The notes under the pieces were generated by a model. The model did not search any database. It saw nothing but the letters and a program-made list of their open reading frames with translations, and was not told where the DNA came from. From a virus, in IMG/VR virus record IMGVR_UViG_3300035070_002496, positions 1 through 27,480 of that record: a stretch of DNA of 27,480 bases, one strand, 5' to 3'. Of the stretch, positions 1-6,218 are shown piece after piece (the first letter of the stretch is position 1; each line of letters starts with the position of its first letter). The translations under genes were made by a program, and so were the position numbers.

Positions 1-152
1 ACTTGGTCTACACTCATGTCCTGATCGACAGGTCTTGAACGTGGATGTGTCCAACGGACTTCAATATCACGAATAACTTTTTTAGCCTCTTGGATCGCTT
101 CGTTTTCGTTTGCTCCAAGTGGAATGTCAATGTGTAGTCTGTATTGTGTCAT
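1..152 (-). CDS. Hypothetical protein, 3' part outside window
   Basis: The first 50 codons of a reading frame run off the left edge of the window. The protein starts MTQYRLHIDIPLG and continues with an acidic helix-like stretch (NENEAIQEAKKVIRDIE). I do not recognise a family. It begins 2 nt from the stop of the upstream gene (154-510) and is the last visible member of the leftward operon. The ATG at 152 is the natural start because it sits directly at the end of the preceding gene. The function is unknown. Confidence 0.6.
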   Translation of the reverse strand, partial: MTQYRLHIDIPLGANENEAIQEAKKVIRDIEVRWTHPRSRPVDQDMSVDQ

Positions 153-153
153 G

Positions 154-510
154 TTAAACCTTTGGAATATCTGATATGAATTTGTGTTCGATTATATCCT
201 TGCGAGATATTTTAACCCATCCAGATTTATTGTCAAGATTATTGTCATAGTTTTTGTTCAACGCCCACAAGATGATGTCATCAGATTTTTGTGTGACTCC
301 AACTCTAGAGTATTGTCGTGACTCAGACGATGGTAAGGCGTTTTTCGAAAGTGTTCCTACAAACTTTACAAACTTTTCTTTATAAGGACACTTCGATCTT
401 ACGGTAAATGATACGAGTCCCTTTTCGAGTTCATCTATAATCCTACGACGATCCTCGACAATTTTATTTTGCCTAGGCGTATGATTTGTTTGACCACAAC
501 CGCATCCCAT
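154..510 (-). CDS. Hypothetical protein with MGCGCG N-terminus
   Basis: A 118-residue protein with a cysteine-rich start (MGCGCG), then a charged helix (residues about 17-31) and a mixed region with a central KCPYKEK segment. No enzyme motif is visible. The same MGCGCG start occurs in the small protein at 24790-24963, and a CGCG motif follows the leader of the protein at 15933-16259, so this may be a recurring phage motif, possibly for metal binding or disulfide formation. Its start codon shares a base with the stop of the upstream gene (510-908), which implies translational coupling. The function is unknown. Confidence 0.65.
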   Translation of the reverse strand: MGCGCGQTNHTPRQNKIVEDRRRIIDELEKGLVSFTVRSKCPYKEKFVKFVGTLSKNALPSSESRQYSRVGVTQKSDDIILWALNKNYDNNLDNKSGWVKISRKDIIEHKFISDIPKV

Positions 511-908
511 TAGACTTCTTGCTCTTTCTCCGTTTTGTTTACTTTGACAGTCTTCATCGTAAACTTAACTGTTTTATTTCTTTTTTCAACTTCTTCATTC
601 CAATATGCAATTACATCTCTTGGATTTTCGAGTTGTGTAAGTTGGTATGCAAAAACCGCTTCGCGGGATCTTTGATTATAATTTTTGTCAACACACCTTG
701 CAGGACCGTTCGCCTCAACACCACGAAGATCTCCGTAATCAAACATTTCAGAATCTACAAGCACAAGTAAGAATCTCTCGTCCGACAATTTTTGTTGGGG
801 TGGTGGTGGAGGGGGATTACCGCGAGCGACCTCTTTGACCGCTTCTGGTTTTTTCGGCTCTTCCCGCTTGGGTTCTTCGCGTTTGATTTCTCTTTTTCTG
901 AATTCCAT
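510..908 (-). CDS. Hypothetical protein with charged N-terminus and polyproline
   Basis: A 132-residue protein with three visible parts. Residues 1-28 are a Lys/Glu/Pro repeat (KREEPKREEPKK). Residues 31-38 are a six-proline run. The rest is a compact domain beginning near KLSDERFLLVLVDSEMFDYG and ending in a Lys/Thr/Val-rich tail. It looks like a flexible linker joined to a small domain. I do not recognise the domain. It lies between the tiny membrane ORF 911-1012 and gene 154-510 in the leftward operon. Confidence 0.65.
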   Translation of the reverse strand: MEFRKREIKREEPKREEPKKPEAVKEVARGNPPPPPPQQKLSDERFLLVLVDSEMFDYGDLRGVEANGPARCVDKNYNQRSREAVFAYQLTQLENPRDVIAYWNEEVEKRNKTVKFTMKTVKVNKTEKEQEV

Positions 909-910
909 GA

Positions 911-1012
911 TTAAGATCCCTCATTATCTTTTTTGTCAGTGACGTAGATGTATATTGCTCCGATTGCAACATATACCAAAACACCAATTTCAAATGCATC
1001 TGCTAAAATCAT
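911..1012 (-). CDS. Tiny membrane protein (33 aa)
   Basis: This is a 33-residue ORF filling the gap between the lysozyme gene and gene 510-908. It encodes one hydrophobic helix (IGVLVYVAIGAIYIYV, residues about 9-24) followed by a short charged tail (TDKKDNEGS). Its stop lies 2 nt before the next ATG. There is no clear Shine-Dalgarno sequence, and a TATAAATA box ends 7 nt upstream, so initiation is uncertain. Its position next to the lysozyme would suit a lysis accessory protein, but that is inference. Confidence 0.45.
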   Translation of the reverse strand: MILADAFEIGVLVYVAIGAIYIYVTDKKDNEGS

Positions 1013-1017
1013 CAGTA

Positions 1018-1572
1018 TTATTTATACAGAATATTTGCAACCTTCGTCCAATACTTTTTCGTTGACTCTTTACGATATCCATTAGGACCGCCATTATGAA
1101 TGCGTGCGATATCTTCAAAAGTTACAGGTCGCTTCAATCGATTCTCTGTAGCATATCGATTCATATAAGCGATAACGATTTCGTGAGCATAATCGCAGTT
1201 GAAACAATCATTATAACTCCCACCAATATTGCTAAATTCTGTAGCATCCTGCCAGTAATCTCTCCAGATCTGGTAGCATCCAATCGCCTGCCCGTGATCG
1301 CCAACAGCATCAGGATTACCATTAGACTCAACAATCCGTATAGCAGCATACAAGTCCTCCAGCGTCACTTCATCCACTTTTTCTATGTATGAATCTAACG
1401 TGTCGTTTCTTGTAAAAACTACACCCGCAAGCGGTTTAGGTGGAGTCGTAGTCTCCGCAACGGGTTGTGATCCCAAGTTTCTGGAAACATTGTCAACCAC
1501 ATCCATCACCATATAGGTTCCACACATTGTGAGGGAACCAATCAAAAATAAATTCGACCAATCAACTTTCAT
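1018..1572 (-). CDS. Membrane-anchored lysozyme-like muramidase (endolysin candidate)
   Basis: A 184-residue protein with an N-terminal hydrophobic segment (residues about 8-24), a Pro/Thr-rich linker (about 40-48) and a C-terminal lysozyme-fold domain (about 65-184). Catalytic-type features are AAIRIVESNGNP with candidate Glu82, then GQAIGCYQIWRDYW (95-107), a Cys pair in CFNC (123-126) and IARIHNGGPNG (155-165). The last motif and the YQI...YW pattern resemble i-type (destabilase) lysozymes, which cleave peptidoglycan; a transglycosylase SLT relative is the alternative. The N-terminal anchor would suit export as a signal-anchor endolysin. It overlaps the SprT-like gene by 11 nt. The holin and spanin candidates lie far away near 25200-26200 on the other strand. 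Confidence 0.8.
   Translation of the reverse strand: MKVDWSNLFLIGSLTMCGTYMVMDVVDNVSRNLGSQPVAETTTPPKPLAGVVFTRNDTLDSYIEKVDEVTLEDLYAAIRIVESNGNPDAVGDHGQAIGCYQIWRDYWQDATEFSNIGGSYNDCFNCDYAHEIVIAYMNRYATENRLKRPVTFEDIARIHNGGPNGYRKESTKKYWTKVANILYK
1019..1026 (-). promoter_or_regulatory. T4-type late promoter core TATAAATA
   Basis: An exact TATAAATA reads on the minus strand, overlapping the stop codon of the lysozyme gene. Transcription would start about 6-7 nt downstream, almost at the ATG of 911-1012, so it may mainly serve gene 510-908 and those after it. The match is seen directly; activity is inferred. Confidence 0.4.
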
Positions 1573-1918
1573 TTTTCAACCTTTCACGTTGTTTCCATCT
1601 GAGGTAATCCAGAGCGATTGCGCCTTGTGCGCCTTCTGCTTCTTGCTCCCCATCCCCACGCCATTTGTTTCGTACCCACTGACGAACATGTACGAGTTCG
1701 TGAGCGAGAGTTTCTGCAAACGATTGCAAACTCTGTTCGGGGTGAACCCGAATATGAAATCTGTTCTTACCGAGATTTGTGCAGTCACCCCAACAATCCA
1801 TACGATTATCGTATTCACAAATGATCTTGACCTTGCCGAGTTTATTCTCACGAATAAACCACTTCGTCATATCATTCATAAAATCTTTTCGTGTTTTACA
1901 ACCCTTATAAAAGTCCAC
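1562..1918 (-). CDS. SprT-like zinc metallopeptidase domain protein
   Basis: The protein carries ETLAHELVHVRQW, an HExxH zinc-protease motif with the H-E-L-x-H pattern of SprT/M78-type small metallopeptidases. I place the start at the GTG at 1918 (product beginning MDFYKG), because GGAGA lies 6 nt upstream of it and the longer upstream frame would overlap gene 1939-2232 by over 120 nt. This gives 118 residues. The third zinc ligand is probably in the downstream acidic helix (RGDGEQEAEGAQ). The C-terminus overlaps the lysozyme start. The substrate is unknown; such domains can act on DNA-protein crosslinks or other proteins. Confidence 0.75.
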   Translation of the reverse strand: MDFYKGCKTRKDFMNDMTKWFIRENKLGKVKIICEYDNRMDCWGDCTNLGKNRFHIRVHPEQSLQSFAETLAHELVHVRQWVRNKWRGDGEQEAEGAQGAIALDYLRWKQRERLKNES

Positions 1919-1938
1919 TGCATTTCTCCGCGATTTTT

Positions 1939-2232
1939 TTATGAACGAGAACCCATACTCGTAACCTGATCTTGGTACTTCTCTTCCATTTTCAGAACGT
2001 AGTCCATTCCCACTTTCGTGTCTCCAGTCGATCTCGCTTCGTAATGCATCGCATTGTGCTTCCACAACGAAACCGCATCGCTCTTCGTCATATAGTTCGT
2101 GACTCCCGTAGGGGAAACAACGAAGAAATCGACATCGAGTTGATGTTCTTTTGATTCTGAAAGATCAATGAAATTCCAAGTTTCATAGATGCCATTTTTC
2201 TTGTAGGTTTGTGTGTGCTTCTTGAGATTCAT
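1939..2232 (-). CDS. Hypothetical protein
   Basis: A 97-residue protein beginning MNLKKHTQTYKKNG. The ATG at 2232 is chosen over an ORF extending to 2304 because it overlaps the stop of the upstream gene as ATGA and has AGGAGA 7 nt before it. The C-terminal half contains TKSDAVSLWKHNAMHYEA, which resembles SKESAVQLWKVLVDKYG at the end of gene 2552-2965, so the two genes may share a small helical module. No known function is recognised. Confidence 0.65.
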   Translation of the reverse strand: MNLKKHTQTYKKNGIYETWNFIDLSESKEHQLDVDFFVVSPTGVTNYMTKSDAVSLWKHNAMHYEARSTGDTKVGMDYVLKMEEKYQDQVTSMGSRS

Positions 2233-2552
2233 CGTGCAGTCTCCTTCACCATTACTGCTTCTTCGATCCAATGTCGATGATTTGAATGACTCGCACTGAA
2301 CCATTCATATTCTGCGAGAGGAATACCAGCGGAAGTGATATCGCCATTTCGATCTGATTCGTAAATGAAAGTTTCATTCACACTGATTCCTCCCCACTGC
2401 GGATCTTGTGCGAAGTACGCTGCACTTGCGATGAAGTATTGATCCTGAAATCGCCACAGTGTTTTATAGTGACGCTCATCAATACGATCACCCATCGCAT
2501 TCAGTTCAATCGTGTCAGTGACAACACCAACGAAAGTTACTTCTGGTTCCAT
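2229..2552 (-). CDS. Hypothetical protein
   Basis: A 107-residue mixed alpha/beta protein starting MEPEVTFVGVVTDTIELN, rich in aromatic residues (RFQDQYFIASAAYFAQDPQWGG). It is coupled at both ends: its start shares a base with the upstream stop (TAATG) and its stop overlaps the next start (ATGA). No motif is recognised. It belongs to the run of three similarly sized unknown genes between 1939 and 2965. Confidence 0.65.
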   Translation of the reverse strand: MEPEVTFVGVVTDTIELNAMGDRIDERHYKTLWRFQDQYFIASAAYFAQDPQWGGISVNETFIYESDRNGDITSAGIPLAEYEWFSASHSNHRHWIEEAVMVKETAR

Positions 2553-2965
2553 TATTTCTTCTCCACAAACCCATACTTATCGACGAGAACCTTCCAGAGT
2601 TGCACTGCACTCTCTTTGGAGAATGCTACGCTCTCCACGGCAGTCACGGATGGAAGATCATTGTAATCAACGTGTTCGTGAACATTCGTAGGAGTCACAT
2701 CATCGTGCCACTCATGGTTGTGTCCATTGTCATACAATCGAACGAATGCGTGTGCAGGGTAGTGTTCAGTTGCCTCCACGATACGAAAGTTATAGTATCG
2801 GTTTGGATTACTGACCAGTTCCAGAGTGTAACTCTTTGGTTCTGGTTCGATTTGTCTGTATGGTGGTTGTGTAAAGTTCTCTGTCATATCGTCCAAGATT
2901 TTCTCCATTTCTGAAATCGTGTTGATAGCGGAGTCGAGCAAAGTCACATTGTTTTCTTCGTTCAT
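2552..2965 (-). CDS. Hypothetical protein
   Basis: A 137-residue acidic protein with an N-terminal helical segment (LLDSAINTISEMEKILDDM, residues about 9-27), a linker, and a C-terminal domain with a His-rich patch (NGHNHEWHDD and NVHEHVDY). The His cluster could bind metal, but no catalytic motif is evident. The C-terminal SKESAVQLWKVLVDKYG resembles a segment of gene 1939-2232. The Shine-Dalgarno sequence is weak. The function is unknown. Confidence 0.65.
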   Translation of the reverse strand: MNEENNVTLLDSAINTISEMEKILDDMTENFTQPPYRQIEPEPKSYTLELVSNPNRYYNFRIVEATEHYPAHAFVRLYDNGHNHEWHDDVTPTNVHEHVDYNDLPSVTAVESVAFSKESAVQLWKVLVDKYGFVEKK

Positions 2966-2978
2966 GCGTTTAGTTTAC

Positions 2979-3161
2979 TCAATTCTTCGATCTTGTCAAT
3001 GGTGCAAGTAAGAGAATTTGCAGCCATACGATTGCGAACCATTGTGGTACGCCATATGAAATGTTCGTGGCGAACAGTGTATTCAAACTGGCGATGGTGA
3101 GAAGAGGAGTCCCAACTAGGAGTCCCAGCATAATGGCGATAAGTAGTATATTACTTTTCAT
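2979..3161 (-). CDS. Small two-helix membrane protein
   Basis: A 60-residue protein, nearly all hydrophobic: a first helix at residues about 4-25 (LLIAIMLGLLVGTPLLTIASL) and a second at about 40-54 (WFAIVWLQILLLAPL), ending in the charged tail TRSKN. It is preceded by the sequence TAAGGAATCC, which recurs almost identically before gene 3276-3446. It may be an inner-membrane accessory or holin-like protein; the sequence alone does not decide. Confidence 0.6.
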   Translation of the reverse strand: MKSNILLIAIMLGLLVGTPLLTIASLNTLFATNISYGVPQWFAIVWLQILLLAPLTRSKN

Positions 3162-3174
3162 AATGGATTCCTTA
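3159..3174 (-). repeat. Repeated leader before two small membrane genes (copy 1)
   Basis: On the minus strand the 16 nt ending in the ATG of gene 2979-3161 read TAAGGAATCCATTATG. The second copy at 3444-3459 differs at one base. It includes the probable ribosome-binding segment AAGGAA. Confidence 0.6.
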
Positions 3175-3279
3175 CCCCCAACTACTAAGAAGTTTCAGAA
3201 GCATCATAAATCCAGCAGGATGCCAGTACCAACGAAGAACGTCCACCAGTTCAATAAAGTCGTATTCGTTTCCAGTCAT
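3172..3279 (-). CDS. Tiny hypothetical protein (35 aa)
   Basis: A 35-residue ORF starting MTGNEYDFIELVDVLRWYW and ending in a hydrophobic, aromatic-rich segment (HPAGFMMLLKLLSSWG). Its ATG overlaps the stop of gene 3276-3446 as ATGA, and it ends 10 nt before the start of gene 2979-3161, so it sits exactly in a gap between two coupled genes. That placement is the main support. The C-terminal half could lie in or on a membrane. The function is unknown. Confidence 0.5.
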   Translation of the reverse strand: MTGNEYDFIELVDVLRWYWHPAGFMMLLKLLSSWG

Positions 3280-3446
3280 TTCATTTCTCCTTTTTCGATT
3301 TTGCTCTGGATCTTGTTTTGATAACGATTTTCAATATCTCTCGCTTGATTCTTAATGTGTTGCGAAATTGTATAGATCGAGAGAGCGGTATAACCAAGCA
3401 TGATTCCGCTGATGATATACATGAGTGTTGGGAGATAATTTTCCAT
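3276..3446 (-). CDS. Small single-pass membrane protein (56 aa)
   Basis: A 56-residue ORF with one hydrophobic segment (residues about 5-25, LPTLMYIISGIMLGYTALSIY) followed by a charged, probably helical tail (NQARDIENRYQNKIQSKIEKGEMK). The arrangement of one membrane helix plus an extended charged helix is compatible with an inner-membrane spanin or a regulatory membrane peptide. It is preceded by TAAGGAATCC and overlaps the next ORF by ATGA. Confidence 0.55.
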   Translation of the reverse strand: MENYLPTLMYIISGIMLGYTALSIYTISQHIKNQARDIENRYQNKIQSKIEKGEMK

Positions 3447-3459
3447 AAGGGATTCCTTA
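3444..3459 (-). repeat. Repeated leader before two small membrane genes (copy 2)
   Basis: On the minus strand this reads TAAGGAATCCCTTATG, ending in the ATG of gene 3276-3446, and matches copy 1 at 15 of 16 positions. The 81 bp between it and gene 3528-3821 otherwise hold no ORF that I can support. Confidence 0.6.
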
Positions 3460-3527
3460 TAAAGTTTTTGGTTCCAATTTGCTAGGCCCAGGCTCGGCTA
3501 GGAGTCCCAGACCCGTGGCACTGTTTG

Positions 3528-3821
3528 TCACGCCGTAACAGGTACGTCCGTGTGTGCTTCGGTTACAGGTGTGTCGTCTGCACTCCGACTCATAAACTCT
3601 GCATGCGCAGTTACGACTTCGGGAATGTTGAACACACCTCGACCTGCTCTACGGGATTGGTCATGGGTGATCCAGTTCGGAATCCACTTCTTACCCTTAT
3701 GAATCATTGACACTGCACGAAGTTGCTCCCGCGTAAACACAGGGGTTGTGCAGTCAAGTCCGACAGTAGGTGCAGCAGCGATGATCGCATCGACGTAACG
3801 TTGTTGTTGCTTACTCAGCAT
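3528..3821 (-). CDS. Standalone paralogue of the ATPase N-terminal domain
   Basis: A 97-residue protein whose first about 70 residues align by eye with residues about 9-71 of the AAA+ protein at 4649-5947. Both have the order L-S-x-x-Q-x-x-x-V, a V-F/V-x-R-x-x-L helix, then P-x-W-I-T-x-D and an R-G-x-(F/Y)-x-(I/L)-P-E stretch. Here these read KQQQRYVDA, FTREQLRAV, IPNWITHDQ and RGVFNIPEVV. The fold may be a small helical or winged-helix-like module. It may compete with or adapt the ATPase. It overlaps gene 3811-4101 by 11 nt, within the same operon as the ATPase. Confidence 0.7.
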   Translation of the reverse strand: MLSKQQQRYVDAIIAAAPTVGLDCTTPVFTREQLRAVSMIHKGKKWIPNWITHDQSRRAGRGVFNIPEVVTAHAEFMSRSADDTPVTEAHTDVPVTA

Positions 3822-4101
3822 GGTTTTCTCCTGGCATAAGTGCCTTGATAAATTCTTGATGGGTTTCGGATACTACTCGCATCCAGTCTTGTTCTTCGTC
3901 TGTGAGCATGTCTTGGTCTGCTCCGACCAGACGAAGTTTTGCCGTAAATCCGTGGATTTGCATGGCATATTTTTTAATCAGTTCCAACGGGACATCTTCG
4001 CTCGTGAGCATCTCGTTGAAAATCTGATTGATGGTCGATTGAATACCTTCCTCTTCGATCACCAGTTCGTTGATGGCGTCGGATGTATAGGTGGTACTCA
4101 T
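3811..4101 (-). CDS. Hypothetical acidic helical protein
   Basis: A 96-residue protein, acidic and mostly helical by composition (DAINELVIEEEGIQSTINQIF, ELIKKYAMQIHGFTAKLRLV). No catalytic motif is seen. It is coupled to the upstream gene by an ATGA overlap (4098-4101) and overlaps the downstream gene. Being encoded in the ATPase operon suggests an accessory role, but this is inference from position only. Confidence 0.65.
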   Translation of the reverse strand: MSTTYTSDAINELVIEEEGIQSTINQIFNEMLTSEDVPLELIKKYAMQIHGFTAKLRLVGADQDMLTDEEQDWMRVVSETHQEFIKALMPGENHAE

Positions 4102-4379
4102 ACGAAGTTCCCCGCTCGGTCTTCGTCCGCAAGATAGGCGAATCCTTCTGCGGTCACTCCGTGTTCGTCCATGAGGCGATCTTCCAGATCGTACGGATCC
4201 CAGTGTTCGTCGTGAACATCGGCTTCGAGATCGAAGTATTCGTCATCGTCCAGTTCGATGGCATCGAGATCCTCATCGTCGGGATCGTCGTTGATAGCGA
4301 TTTCGGAGAGGGTTTCGAGGATGGTGGGATCGTCTTGGTGAATCCCGTCCTCCCAGTCACAGCGTTCTGCGTAAGTCAT
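4098..4379 (-). CDS. Highly acidic hypothetical protein
   Basis: A 93-residue protein with a strongly acidic centre (DDPDDEDLDAIELDDDEYFDLEAD, given here in part only) and a C-terminal segment MDEHGVTAEGFAYLADEDRAG. The composition resembles DNA-mimic or inhibitor-type phage proteins, but no specific family is recognised. Its stop overlaps the start of gene 3811-4101. A gap of 30 nt separates it from the upstream gene. Confidence 0.6.
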   Translation of the reverse strand: MTYAERCDWEDGIHQDDPTILETLSEIAINDDPDDEDLDAIELDDDEYFDLEADVHDEHWDPYDLEDRLMDEHGVTAEGFAYLADEDRAGNFV

Positions 4380-4409
4380 GTGTTTATTTTACCTTTCGGG
4401 CTAGGGCTG

Positions 4410-4652
4410 TCAACATGCAATCTTGGAAATTTGTGGTGGGTTGATCCAAGTGTAGTTCAAACCATTCACAAGGTGGCTGAAATCTTCGAGCGATTGTGGG
4501 TCGGTGAACATCCACGATCGGCGTTGGGTATTCCATCGAGCGAAAGAGGCGATTCGTTTACCACAATGCTGCTCGACGCCATTCTTATCCTTATAGCCAA
4601 TGACGACTTCAAACGCTGGTTTCTCTCCTGGCTGGAGAGAATCCAGCATCAT
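4410..4652 (-). CDS. Hypothetical protein
   Basis: An 80-residue protein with probable beta structure (FEVVIGYKDKNG, RIASFARWNTQRRSWMF) and a short C-terminal part NGLNYTWINPP. The start overlaps the stop of the AAA+ ATPase gene by ATGA, so the two are translated together. It may assist the ATPase. No known family is recognised. Confidence 0.65.
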   Translation of the reverse strand: MMLDSLQPGEKPAFEVVIGYKDKNGVEQHCGKRIASFARWNTQRRSWMFTDPQSLEDFSHLVNGLNYTWINPPQISKIAC

Positions 4653-5947
4653 TCGAAAGGGCAGTCCGAAGACGCACCACCTTCCGATTGGGTTTCACTC
4701 TCGTCTGCCATGACTACTTCGGCATCGATCTTAGTGTAGAGTGAGATGAAACCCTCTTTGGTTTCGTCATCGAATCGGGAAACCGCCATGTTGATCGCGG
4801 TCATTTTGTCTCCGAAGATCGCGTTCGCTTTCACGATGTCGATCAAACGTCGGGTGGTGATGATTTCGTCAACCGCACCTTCGTAGAATGATTTGCGAAT
4901 GGTATCAGCCCACTTGGTGAGGTTGATAGCGAACGCCTCGTCATCGCATCCCAGAGATTTCATCGCCTTGCGGACGATCTTCTTCTCGGTGGATCGCGGA
5001 GCGTACTCCTGTTCCATCGTCACGGGGAATCGGTCCAAGAAGGCTTCGTTCATCGCACCAGTACCGATGAATCGTCCATCGTCGCTACCTTTACCCTTGG
5101 TGTTGGCAGTGGCGAACACGGTGAAACCAGCAGCGGGGGTAATCCACTCGTTGGTTTTCTTAAGGAAGACACCCTTACCTTCGAGAACAGATTGAAGGCA
5201 CATGATACCCAGACCAGCGAGGTCGATTTCATCGAGAAGAAGAACGGCACCACGCTTCATGGCTTCGACCACGGGACCGTAAACAAACTTGGTTTCACCA
5301 TCGATCAAACGGAAACCACCGAGCAGATCATCTTCGTCAGTGGCTTTGGTGATGTTCACGCGGAAACACTCACGACCAGCAGCGGCACACGCTTGCTCGA
5401 TACCAGTGGTCTTACCGTTACCAGAAAGACCAGTAACGAACACAGGGTAGAACATGTTCGAATCGATAATTTTCTTGATCGAATCGAAGTGACCCCAAGG
5501 CACGTAGGTTTTGATTTTGTCGGGAATGAGGGTAGCACGATCACCACCAGTAGCACCCATAATGCTCGCAGCGAGATTCGCGGAAGCGGCAGCAGGCGCG
5601 TTGATAGCGGCGGGGGTAGGTGCATTTGCACCACCCTGCAAACCGATGGTGGATGGGGGAGCGGGCAAGGGGGCAAGTTCTTCGTCAGTGTCACGGACCA
5701 ATTGGGGAACACCTTCGGCGGAGATCAATTCAACCAGTTCGGGAAGATCATATTCGCCACGCATGTCCAAAGCACGACCAGAATCTTGAGTGATCCAAGA
5801 CGGGGGGCAAGCGTAGATGCCCGAAGCATCACAAACGGACTTCAATTCCTGACGGGAAACGACAGGACCACGCACACCGTGAGCGGCGAGGGCGCGGACG
5901 AATTTGGATTGACGGGCGGACAAGTTACGAAGTTTAAAAGTAGTCAT
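4649..5947 (-). CDS. MoxR/CobS-like AAA+ ATPase
   Basis: A 432-residue ATPase. Residues 1-72 form a small N-terminal domain shared with gene 3528-3821. An Ala/Pro-rich linker follows (about 90-130). The AAA+ core has Walker A GLSGNGKTT (173-181), Walker B LLLDE (236-240), sensor-1 FATANT (278-283) and a likely arginine finger in FLDRFP (R306). The order and spacing match MoxR/CobS-type ATPases, which remodel targets together with a VWA-domain partner. CobS-like genes are well known in T4-like cyanophages, where a metabolic (cobalamin) role has been discussed. Here the divergently transcribed partner at 6219-8393 is a CobT-like VWA protein, so a two-component chaperone is the best reading. The target is unknown. 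Confidence 0.85.
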   Translation of the reverse strand: MTTFKLRNLSARQSKFVRALAAHGVRGPVVSRQELKSVCDASGIYACPPSWITQDSGRALDMRGEYDLPELVELISAEGVPQLVRDTDEELAPLPAPPSTIGLQGGANAPTPAAINAPAAASANLAASIMGATGGDRATLIPDKIKTYVPWGHFDSIKKIIDSNMFYPVFVTGLSGNGKTTGIEQACAAAGRECFRVNITKATDEDDLLGGFRLIDGETKFVYGPVVEAMKRGAVLLLDEIDLAGLGIMCLQSVLEGKGVFLKKTNEWITPAAGFTVFATANTKGKGSDDGRFIGTGAMNEAFLDRFPVTMEQEYAPRSTEKKIVRKAMKSLGCDDEAFAINLTKWADTIRKSFYEGAVDEIITTRRLIDIVKANAIFGDKMTAINMAVSRFDDETKEGFISLYTKIDAEVVMADESETQSEGGASSDCPFE

Positions 5948-6010
5948 ACGTCTAGTTTAATAAACCCCAAATAGACCTCAAGGCTAATCTTCGAAAAAAT
6001 CACCCCCAAA

Positions 6011-6027
6011 CTGACACATTCTGTCAG
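6011..6027. promoter_or_regulatory. Palindromic operator candidate, copy 1
   Basis: CTGACA-CATTC-TGTCAG: perfect 6-bp arms around a 5-bp spacer, extended to 7 bp (A...T) on the outside. Its spacing and symmetry fit a dimeric repressor site. It lies 63 bp from the start of the ATPase gene. Confidence 0.6.
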
Positions 6028-6151
6028 TCTCCCAAAAACCCCTCTGGCAGGCTGTAAACGCGGTTTCTCAGCACCCTAACAGAACCCGAACAAAAAGTTG
6101 ATAGTTGATAGCGTGTTGTTTTGCGACATGGACCCCTCAGATCCCGCAATC

Positions 6152-6168
6152 CTGACAGATTGTGTCAG
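6152..6168. promoter_or_regulatory. Palindromic operator candidate, copy 2
   Basis: CTGACA-GATTG-TGTCAG: the same arms and spacer length as copy 1, 141 bp away, and 50 bp before the start of the VWA gene. Two identical-arm sites flanking a divergent promoter region suggest cooperative binding or looping. Confidence 0.6.
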
Positions 6169-6185
6169 TTTCGCCCAGAAAACCC

Positions 6186-6210
6186 TTGCAATACAGGTAG
6201 TTATGTTAAA
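6186..6210 (+). promoter_or_regulatory. Possible promoter of the VWA gene
   Basis: TTGCAA is followed after 15 bp by TAAAAT, directly before the ATG at 6219. The spacing is shorter than the ideal 17 bp, so this is only a candidate. No TATAAATA box is present here, so the pair is probably not controlled as late genes. Confidence 0.3.
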
Positions 6211-6218
6211 ATAAAAGC

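Larger units (their letters stand above)
5948..6218. promoter_or_regulatory. Divergent intergenic control region of the ATPase/VWA pair
   Basis: These 271 bp separate the two divergently read partner genes and hold no ORF that I can support. They contain two near-identical palindromes (6011-6027 and 6152-6168), a TTGATAGTTGATAG tandem repeat (6098-6111) and AT-rich segments just before each start. The layout suggests joint regulation of both genes. Confidence 0.6.

Noticed and set aside
817-999. A 60-codon minus-strand frame overlapping 510-908
   Set aside because: It overlaps both the tiny membrane ORF 911-1012 and the start of gene 510-908 in another frame, and reads as a shifted version of the charged repeat.
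3481-3540. GC-rich segment with CTAGGCCCAGGCTCGGCTAG as a terminator
   Set aside because: The pairing is imperfect and no T-run follows on the minus strand, so I do not call it a terminator.
4083-4739. A 218-codon plus-strand frame
   Set aside because: It spans several coupled minus-strand genes joined by ATGA overlaps and has no recognisable domain.
5192-5974. A 260-codon plus-strand frame
   Set aside because: Antisense to the AAA+ ATPase, which has complete Walker and sensor motifs.
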